DNA of 64,000 nt from Aphidius gifuensis (Eukaryota > Arthropoda > Insecta > Hymenoptera > Braconidae). Every line of letters starts with the position of its first letter. The stretch's first letter is position 1. A program made the position numbers and the translations under genes. The notes under the pieces were generated by a model. It worked only from the letters and a program-made list of their open reading frames with translations. It made no database searches and was not told the origin of the DNA. Shown here piece by piece: positions 24,687-35,000 of this stretch. The DNA is taken from contig NC_057788.1 in NCBI RefSeq assembly GCF_014905175.1, positions 26,816,154 to 26,880,153 on the forward strand. Reading direction: 5' to 3'.

Positions 24687-27600
24687 ATGTTGAAATTTCT
24701 AACCATCATGACAATATTAGTTTGTATTATTTCTGGTATTCGTTGTTGCACAAGAACATCATCAAGAGTGAAATACGAACGTCCGGGTGAGCATTCTTTT
24801 TTGTTCGTGCTTGGTCACAAGTGCTTAAGTTTCTCTCTTATTTATTTTTTATTTACTTCTTGGTCAATGTGACACCAAAGAAAAACATTTATAGTGCAGT
24901 TTCATTTCTTGACTGTCTACAATACTTTTCTTCTTCGTCACTTTGACTTTACAAGATAAAAATTAAAATTAATTATTTCTCGTAGAAAAATAATTATTAA
25001 ATAACTCACTAATTAATTATTAAAACAATTATTAAAAAAATTAAAAAATGTCAGATATCTAAAACAATATAAAAATAAAAATTTTGCAATAAATTTTATC
25101 CTAGTTAATTATAATTACTTTATAATACTCAAATATCTGCACATTAATTTTCTTTTTTTTTTGTTGAAATAATAAGTATAAAAGAATTAAAAAAATATAA
25201 TAAAGAACGTAATAAATGGTGCAGGTTTTTTTTATTCTTATTATTTTTGGCCACGTTTTAAAACCAATTGATATCACTATCTTGATGAGTACGATAATGC
25301 TCTACTTTCTTCCTAATCGTTTGAAGATACTTAAAAAAGTTTCAAGTAACTATCTAGCCAAAAAATAAAATTTAAAAAAATACGTTAAGTCGTAAAAAGT
25401 ATTTTTCACACGATCAACATCATCTTGGGTCATTGAAATTTGTTAAAACTTTTTCAACTATATCTATAAGAAAGCTTTTGACATTGTAAAATTTTTATTT
25501 AAAAATTTTTTTTAATCTATAATATTTTTATTCGTACTCTATTATCCTGTATCATATCTACTTATTTTTTTCCTGATCTATATATCAAATTGCTCTTTAA
25601 AAATCAACATTATAGCCTCACCCAATTGAGATGACAAATCCGATGGCCTACTCGAAATATTAGAAAAACTAAAAAAGCATTCTCCTAGCTGGGTTTTAAT
25701 TTTTTTATTTTTATTTTTATTGTATATTTAAAGAGGATACTAGATTACCAGAGAGAGACTATCAGATAGTTATACCAAGAAAAGTATCAGCTGATGGAAC
25801 GTTTTTATCTCATAAAATACCTCATCACTTCAAACGTTCTCACTACAAAAATAAAAATGAGTCAAATAAAAGTACAAATGATGCTGTACATTATCGATTG
25901 ACGATTGAGGGTATCGAGCATCATTTAGAACTTTATCCAAATCATCAATTACTATCACCTGGTGCAGTACTAGAAAAAAGACGTATATCAAAAACCAAAA
26001 AAAGCCTTGATAATGTTGATTTTAAAAAAATTCGTGATACTCAGTGTCATTATCACGGAAATGCTGGTAATCAAAATGAAAAGTGTGCACTTTCAACTTG
26101 CTACGGTCTTGTGAGTAGTAGCACATTTTATTTTTATTTATTTATTTTTTTTTCTCGTTTTATCTCTCATTTACTTATCAGATGTTTTTTTTTATTTTAA
26201 ATTGAATTGCTTTTTTCTTTTAGTTTATATTTTATTTTTAAACTTCTTACTCTATTTGTTTATTTATCTTAATCAAGGCTGGATATATCAGAACAAATAC
26301 AGGCTGGTACATGATTGAACCAGTTGCTGGTCATGATTATCAAAAGAATATTGAACATCCTCATATTATATACAAAAGACAACCAAATAAAATTGATATC
26401 ATTGAAAAATTATGCAATGTAAGTGATAATTTATCAAAGTCAATAAGAAAAAGATCAATGGAATTTAATAAATCAAAACAAATTGATAATAATAAACCGT
26501 ATATATTAGAATTGCTAATTGTACTTGGTAAATCATTATTAAATCATCATAAAGATTTTGATATTGAAAATTATACACTTACTCTAGTCAACATGGTACG
26601 TTTAAAATATATATATAAAAAAAATAGTATATAAAGTTTCAAAAACTCACCCTTTGATGCTATATCATTATGAATTTTCAATGTTGAAATTTTAATATTT
26701 CATATCGTCATAATCAGGCTGCTGGTCTTTTCCGGGATCCATCACTGAGTTTGAAAATTTTACTTGTTGTAGTTAGGATAATGAGACTAGAAGTTGAAAA
26801 TGAAGAGGTTAAAAAAAAAAAAAATATTCTATATAAACATGACACCTTTGTATTTTACATTTTGATGAGTATGAAATATAATGATAAAAATAAAAAAACG
26901 TACTTGACATTATAATTATAGATCAATTTGCCAGTAAATAAAGACGCTGAGATGACGTTGAAGCACTTCCAACAATGGCAAAAGTTGATAAATCCTGGTG
27001 ATGACACACATCCAAATCATCATGATTGTGCAATTTTACTAACAAAGTATGATGACCTACACATTTATTATTTTTATTAAATTTAAATTAATGTTATACA
27101 TACATTTAGTAAAATAATAATAAAAAAATTATTAAAAATTGTTAGCATAGATATTTGTGTTGATACAAAAATATGTGGTTTTACTGGTGTATCATCAATT
27201 GCAAGTACATGTGATCCTGATAAATCTGGTTTTGTCATAAAAGACAATGGTCTATCAACTGGTTATCAAATTGCTCATCATCTTGGTCACAGGTAATCAC
27301 ATAAATACATTTTTAATGATTTATAATGTATTTTTTATTTTATAGGTATAATAAAGTTTTAATGTTTATTGAGATAAAATAAAATGTGATTGATTACTAC
27401 AACTGTTGATACTTTTTTTTATATTTTTTTTTATTTTTTTTGCAGTCTTGGTATGTCTCATGATAATCAAACAGAAAATGGTTGTCCTGGTATTTACCGT
27501 ACTAAGAGTGGATATGTCGAGACGACGATTATGTATCCTGGAATGCATTATGTAACCAAGAGATGGTCAAAGTGTTCGAAATATTACATCAAACAATATA

Positions 27601-30600
27601 TTGAGTAATATTTTTTTTTCAATTATGTACACAAGTATCATCGTTATTTATTTTTTTATCAATTTTATTTTATCCAATAACAAATATATATTGTGTAATT
27701 ATTTTTCACTTGATTGGTTTTTTTTTTTTCTATATTTATTTACTTACTTTTTTTAAGATCTGGTTTTGGAAAATGCCTTCATGATGCTCCTGGTGATCAT
27801 CTTGTTTCATCATCGGATATGTTGCCTGGAGTCGTGTACAACGGAGATGATCAATGTCGTCTTCTTTATCACTCGGATGCACATCAATGTAGAGATGTTA
27901 TTGTAAGTCAACTGTAATCATAATTATCTTTTTTTTTTTAATATATTTTTATCGCTGAGATAAAAAAAATATATCGATTTAATGAGAGAGTTTGAGTTTC
28001 AATGTAACATATTTATTTATTGTCACATTAAAACAAACAAAGTATCTATAAAAGTAATTTAAATTGATCCTTAAAAAATCGAAATCTTGTTGCTTTTTAT
28101 TACCTTGGAGTCTTTGTTTATGGAACATGTAATTATTTATCTCAGCAGTTTTTAAACTTGCAATTACTCGGTAATTATCACATAATGTTGTATTAAATTT
28201 TTCTTCATAATAAAATTCTTTTTACAACATAATTTTATGATTTTTTTTTTTTTCATTTTTTTCTTTATCTAATTATGTATGTCATATATTATTGATTATA
28301 TGATTTTTTATTTTATTTATTTTTAAAATTTAAACTTCCGTCTGAAAGTTGGCACCATCTATAGTTGTTTTTAACAAGCTTTAAAAATTTATATTTCTTT
28401 TTTATCGATATAAATGATGTATGAATTTTTTCATTTAAAAAAAAAACTTGAAAATATATAGAACATCTAGTTTTACAAGAGAGTTTATATTTATATAATT
28501 TTTTTTTTTACTATTTAGAATTGCAAAAAGTTAATGTGTATGGTACCAAGTAAAGGATGTATTTCACAAAATAATTCACCAGCTGATGGAACATCCTGTG
28601 GAGAAAAAAAAGTAAATTACCTTTGTATTTTTTTTTATTTAATTTTACAATGATCAACTTTTTTTATTTTATCAAAAAATATTTGAATAAAAAAAAAACA
28701 GGTCAATAAATTCAATTGAAAATAAATAAAGTCAGTAGATAGTTGTTAACGAATTGCCTAACGTTAATAAATAATACTCAACTTTTCATGAACATTTTTA
28801 TATTTTTTGATAAATAATAAAATAAAAAACAATAGTGACAGAATATAAAATAATAATAAATTGATTGAAGAGATAAAATAAAAAATTATTAGTTTTGATT
28901 TTTTGGAATAAATATGTCGAGTAGTTTACAGTCCATTCACTGAAATATGTCAAGGTGACAATATTATCAAGTGGGCGTATTTTGTACTGACCAACTTGCA
29001 GTTGGTGATATTGAAAGTCGTTAGCGTTAAAATTTTATGTAAAGTAATAAGTTATTTTCATGATACATACACGATATACATATAATTTTCGATGCATTGT
29101 TGGTCAACTTATATTAGACCATTTGTAGTTTCTACATGAAAATATTTTAATGTAGAAACTACAAATTAACGTCATCTATTGTTTTAAATAAATAGTTTTA
29201 TCATTGAATTTAATTTAAAAAAATATAGCAACAATGAAAAGTTGATGTATACATATTCTCTTTGATCAATAAATTTATAAAATTTATAAAATTTAGTTGG
29301 AAATTTTTTTGCAACTGAAATATTAAAAACACTTTGATGGAAAATTAGTTTAAATTGCGATCATAATAATTTTCAGTGGTGTTATGAAGGCGAGTGTCTA
29401 ACCATAGGTGAAAGACTATCAACATCAGTAAGTTTTGGACCGTGGTCTGAGTGGACACCATGTTCCCGCACTTGTGGTTCTGGTGTGGCATCGTCAACCC
29501 GAAAATGCAATCATGCTACCTCAAAGAGTAGTGAGTACTGTCGTGGAAATTCTGTACGACACAAAATTTGCGCCACAGAGGTACCCATTAACTTTATAAT
29601 TTTAAATAAACTTTATATATTTTTCTTTTTTATCAAATTATTTTAACGATGCACATTTTATTGCTAAAACTTTAATATTTTTCTACTTTAACTCTTAATT
29701 ATTTTTTCATTATTATAAATTTATTTTTTTTTATGTTGTTTTTATCAAAAAAAAAATAAAAGTAAAATATAATAATTTTTTATTTATTTATTATTTCCGG
29801 TTGGCCAAAAGCCTTGCGAAATCGGATCACCCTCATTTCGTGATGTACAGTGTTCTGAGTTCAATGACTGGATATTTCCGGAGGATGGAAAAGTTCATCA
29901 GTGGGTTGGGTACAACTTGCCAGAAAGTAAAGATCATGATATTCATATATATTTTTTTTTTCTGTTAATCATCACACGCGATTCCTCATATATTATTTTC
30001 TGATAATAACAAGACCGAATATTGATTTCAATATTAACCTAATTGTGTTTTTTTTTTTTTTTACTTTTTTTAATGAATTTAATTGTTAATTAATTTGTTG
30101 AGGAATTTATCGTGTTTTTTTTTTTACAAATAAACTTTTACCTTAGACTTGAGAACATCAGAGAATCCATGCGTGCTGTATTGCTTGAATGAAGAAAATC
30201 TATTGACATCGTTAAAGCCAAAGGTGATTGATGGCACAACTTGTTATCGTGGTATTCGAGATATTTGTGTGAATGGTGATTGTCGTGAAATTCCTTGTGA
30301 TCTTAATTTAGAATCTGATGCTGTTGAAGATCGTTGTGGAGTGTGTCGAGGTGACAGTACATCTTGTGATATAAAAGAAGGAATTATTAATGTTCATACT
30401 CAATCACGTGTGTAACATTAAAAATTAATTAAATTTTTTGTTTTATAATTAAATCATTCACAAAAATGAATCAATAATTAATATTATTATATTTTATAGA
30501 TTCTAAAAAAATTATTGAAGCTCCTGTTGGATCAACAAATATTCGTATTGAAGAATTATCACCAACAAAATCACGAATTATTGTTAAAAGTAAAAATTCC

Positions 30601-31912
30601 AAGACTCAATTTATTGATGGGTAAAAATCTATTTCTTATTTTTTTTTTAAATCAAATTTTTAAAGAAAAAAAAAAATATATTTTAAAATGTTTGGATAAA
30701 GCGAATACTAACTTGGCAACTTTTTAGATCTCATTTAGGAATGTTTGATGTTCCTGGCTCCAAGGCATGGCTGGGAATGATAAGAGCCAGCCAAGAGTCA
30801 TTGAATATCCCAGGACCAATCACTGAAAGCTTAACCATCTTGGTACATATATATATTTTGAATAAAAAAATAAAAATAAAATAAACATAAATAGAATAAT
30901 ATTAAATGATTTTTCTTTCTATATTTTTTTTTTTTTTTTCAATTTGGAATAAAATAATGATAAAAATATTCAGGTCTTACCGAGAGAAAATGTGACTTTG
31001 AAATATTCAATGGGAGTAAAGCCAGATGTTCATAGAAAGCCTGAATTTACTTGGGATTTTATTGAATGGTCTCGTTGTAATTCACCTTGTGGACCTGGTG
31101 AAAAAACTGCCTATCCAAAATGTATTGAAAAAATTGGTGGTCTTGTTGATGATCGTCATTGCTATAAATTAAAAAAACCAGATCCAAAAATACAAATGTG
31201 TAATCAAGCTGATTGTATACCAAGGTATATTTATTGATTTTACCTATTTTAATTTAATGCTGTGGTTTTTTTTTTTCTCAATGGAATGTTTTATACATTT
31301 TTTTATTAAAAAAATGATTCTTACCTCAGATGGATGATAGGTGAATGGCAAGGCTGTACACCCTGTACGAAAAATTGTATGAAGTATCGTTCAGTGACGT
31401 GTATTCGTCCAGTTGGCCATGGTGAACAGGAAGCGGATGTAATTGCTGATGACTACTGTCAAGGACCCAAGCCAAAAGAATCTGAGATTGGCATTTGTCG
31501 GAGGCGAAGAGCACATAAAAATTTAAAATCAATGAAATTCAATAAAAATAAAATTTTACATCATCCAAGGTTATATCGAAAAAGTCAAAATTTCAATTTA
31601 AATAAAAAATTTAAAAAAAAAGTTAAAAAATATAATAATGAAATATTTGATAATCAAGATAAACCAAAAAATATGAATAAAAAAATTGAAAAAAATCGTA
31701 TTATGATTGATAAAGAAGATATGAAAAATTTTAGTTTAACTATTATGATTGATCATGATGAGAACAATAATATTATTAATTTTCCAAATGATTTTTCACC
31801 TCAACCAGATGATAATTCAACGGAATTAATTTTATACGGAATGGATGCTATAAAATATATTGAAAAAATTCAAAAAGATACATCAGCCGAGACATCAGTA
31901 GAAAATACTTGA
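24687..31912 (+). CDS. ADAMTS protein with inactive catalytic site (pseudo-metalloprotease), complete
   Basis: Secreted ADAMTS-family protein, 1067 aa. Exons: 24687-24786, 25734-26110, 26278-26595, 26718-26807, 26922-27046, 27146-27292, 27446-27604, 27758-27902, 28519-28611, 29377-29580, 29812-29926, 30147-30407, 30500-30620, 30728-30842, 30974-31224, 31330-31912 (3204 nt, all phases agree). The start is the ATG of MLKFLTIMTILVCIISG, a clear signal peptide. Order: prodomain (to about 228; Cys205, basic IRKRS at 215-219), metalloprotease (about 230-440), disintegrin-like, TSP1 (about 536-585), Cys-rich, spacer, two C-terminal TSP1 repeats (about 813-935), then a basic Asn/Lys-rich tail. The zinc site reads HHLGHSLGMSHD (381-392). 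The three zinc His and a downstream Met (415) are kept, but the general-base Glu is His382, so proteolysis should be lost. Weak spots: the exon 4 donor GTTAAA and the exon 12 donor, chosen because only it keeps the frame. Confidence 0.88.
26419..26424 (+). promoter_or_regulatory. Consensus splice donor inside exon 3 of the pseudo-ADAMTS
   Basis: GTAAGT follows the codons for Cys205-Asn206. It is a better match to consensus than the donor I use for this exon (GTACGT at 26596). Joining it to exon 4 would remove 177 nt in frame. The two paralogues have real introns about one codon away from this place. Confidence 0.35.
29121..29166. repeat. 17 bp perfect inverted repeat with 12 nt loop
   Basis: The left arm ATTTGTAGTTTCTACAT (29121-29137) and right arm ATGTAGAAACTACAAAT (29150-29166) are exact reverse complements. 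The loop is GAAAATATTTTA. It lies in the intron between exons 9 and 10 of the pseudo-ADAMTS gene. It could be a hairpin RNA, a short MITE remnant or a cruciform. Confidence 0.9.
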
Positions 31913-32049
31913 ATATTTTTCTTTTTTGTTCAATAACAATGTAAATATATATTTACCAAACATTAATAATAAAAAAACATTAAATGAAACTTTGATATTA
32001 AAAATACGTTAAACAATATTAATAAATAATTGATTGATTCAATTTAAAC
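31913..32049. other. 137 bp gap between two convergent ADAMTS genes
   Basis: The + strand stop codon ends at 31912 and the - strand stop codon begins at 32050. A + strand AATAAA is at 31968-31973. I see no AATAAA on the - strand within the gap, so the - strand transcript may use a variant signal or run into the other gene. Confidence 0.75.
31968..31973 (+). promoter_or_regulatory. Candidate poly(A) signal of the pseudo-ADAMTS gene
   Basis: AATAAA, 55 nt after the stop codon. Confidence 0.5.
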
Positions 32050-35000
32050 TTAATCGTCATCATCATCATCATCGTCATCATCTGATTCAGGGGTAGTAGT
32101 AATAACTGGATGAGCCATAATATCAATTTTTTTAGCTGCTTCATCACCAGTATAAATTTTTTCTCTATTAGTATCAATTTGAAGTGGAACAGAATCGCCA
32201 CTTTCACGAAATGCATTATCCGACAGATTTGATATTATTGAATTTTTTTCCATTGGAATTTCAAGAAGAACAGCATCATTATTTGACACTGTATCTTTAA
32301 CAATTGTTCCTGGTTTTGGTGTTGTGAATTTTTTACCTTCAATATTATTCATTGATCTTATTTTATTTTTATTACAAGTTTTTCCATTATGAAAAATAAG
32401 ATTATGAATTATATTTTGTATATCATTTTCAAGATTTAAATTATCAGATATATCTATACTTGAATCACCATCACCAGCATTATTATCTTCATTTTTATTT
32501 TCATAGTAATTTATAATACCAAGATCAATGAATTTATTTAATTTATCTTCATCTGGTGAAGCTTCAATATGATCTGATCTTTTTGAACATGTTTTTTTAC
32601 AGGGCTCAGTACCAATACAAGTTTCTTCTTGTGATGGTACTGTACCAGTACATGATTTAAAATCAGTTTGGACATCTTCACCACCTGGTCGAGCTGCTGG
32701 TTTAACACAGTGTACTTTACGACGACGTATACCATTTTTATTGTCACATGAATTACATTTACTCCACTTGCTTACTCGCCATCTTATTATAAAAGAAAAA
32801 AAAAAAAAACATGAATTTATAACTTTAATATTTAATATATTTAAATAAAAATAATTATATTGATGATGTACTTTCAATTGTAGCTTGAATAATAAATAAA
32901 TAAATAAAAATTTCATGTAATTTTCATCTCTTAAACGAGAACAATAGAATTTTTTTTAAAGCCATGAAGAAGTAAAGAAAAACACAAGATAAGGATTACA
33001 AAAAAAAAAAAAAAAATATAAAAGTATTGGAATGTCTTACTTGGCTGGACACGGATTCTCATTACATATGCGTGTCTTGGTCTCCAGCTTGGGTATATCT
33101 TGACAGAAACTTGGCGAGACAACTCCATTTTGCTGCTCAATGCAGGTGGCCTCGGAGACCATTGTTCCACCTCCGCATTTTACATCACAGGGTGTCCATT
33201 CGGTAAATTCCCATGAATACTTTGGAGTATAATTTGACTTACCATTATTCATAACATAATATTGATACTTTATACCAGGATTATCATTGGGATTAAAAAA
33301 AACATACTGAAATAATAAAAATAAAATAACATATATATAATTAATGAAAAATCAAGTAAACGTGTTAGAGCTTTGTATATTTATTTTTTAATTTTCTATA
33401 TATATTTATTCATGATAAAAATTGAAAATTAAAAATTAAATTAAATAAATAACTAGAGAATATATATCTCGAGTATTGATCATGATCGTATTGTGCAAGT
33501 CAAATGAATTCAACAGTGAACATTACGATGGTAAATCGTGCTCGAGGGACACACATATATATACATTTATATTGAGAATGGTTCAGTTCAATATGCGTAT
33601 GCTAAACGATAAATTTTATTGCGTCGAGCCCATTGCAAATTATTCGAGCGCCGATCGCACTCGATACAGTTAAACGTACCACGTCAAATAAATACTACAT
33701 GAACATGATTATTGATCGAATCTCAACGACACGCTACATTAAAGACGCATAAATTGTATTAATATGAATGTGTTATTATTATTTCTTTTGTTTATCAATT
33801 GTATAAAATATTTTTATTATAAATAATAATTAATTAATATAATTTAAATAAATATAATTTACCTCAAGTACAATGCTTTCATTGATGGGTTCTTTAATGC
33901 TAATTTCTTCTCTTGGATCTTGTGGTTTACTGTACATTAACGTTGCTCCAGCACAAGGATATTCACCAGGTACTTCTTCATGGCTTTTAATTTAAAAAAA
34001 AATGAATTTACTAGAATAATTTAATAAACAAAAAATAACATTAATTACTTACAAATTTGCATTGAGACAATAAGTACCACTTTTTTCTAATTTAATTGCG
34101 AAAGAATTTTCTGATGGGATCTTCTCAGTGACGAATATATGACGTGCTCCCATGGGTATTGTCACAATCTTAGTATAAGCTTCATGAAAATTAAATAAAT
34201 ATGTTGTTAACTTGATTAATAAAATCACCAAAAATAGTAATAAAAAATGTATCACCTTCGTGTGGTTTTTCATCATATTCACCATTAATTGGCCTGCAAT
34301 GAGTACCATCACCATTGCAAACTCCACACTTGTCAGGAATTGCATCAGAATCAATTACCCAATCACAGCCAACTTTCTAAATTAATTTTTTAAATTTTAA
34401 TTATTTTTCGGTTATTTTTAAAAGAATTTTTTCGATATTTTAGATGAATAAATATTGATGTTAACGAGAACAGAACAATCTATATTATCCAATCATAAAG
34501 AATAAAAACTTTTCAATTTCAACCATAATAACAAGTATAACTTTATAAATGGCAAATACGTGACATGAGTTAACTTGAAATATTTGATATCATAAATAAA
34601 ATACAATACGTTTCAATTCATTTTTCTTGTTGACAATTTTGAAGTAGACAAATTATTAATATGTTATTTTAAAAAATAATAATAATGATAAGATATTACC
34701 CTGCATGCTCCACTAATGCACATATAATTTGTTCCAGCCTTGCAAGGCGTTGAGTCTTTTGCAATATTTTCTAATTTAACAAATACATTTTTTTCATTCA
34801 CACAATATAATGAACATGGATCTAAATCTTTGCGATATATTGGTGCCCATGTGTGAAGAAGTTTATCCTTCAAAACATATTGAGAGTCAAATTTTGAACA
34901 CTGAACAGCTCGAAAATTTGGTTTACTTGGATCACAGGGCTATAAAATAAATTCATTTAATCATTTCAATTGGATGATAAATTTTGAATTTTTTTATTAT

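Noticed and set aside
30407..30412. Alternative donors at 30410 and 30412 of the pseudo-ADAMTS exon 12
   Set aside because: Both look like donors, but they leave phase 0 or 2 while the next exon needs phase 1; only 30408 keeps the spacer frame.
24687..31912. Decayed pseudogene
   Set aside because: Sixteen exons join without frameshift or stop, and signal peptide, cysteines and TSP1 motifs are kept, so a conserved non-enzymatic protein is more likely than decay.
32019..32216. Reverse-strand Met-rich ORF
   Set aside because: Out-of-frame reading of the GAT repeat and acidic tail of the - strand ADAMTS.
34049..34354. Reverse-strand ORF of 101 codons
   Set aside because: It reads across two true exons and the intron between them in a different frame from the ADAMTS protein.
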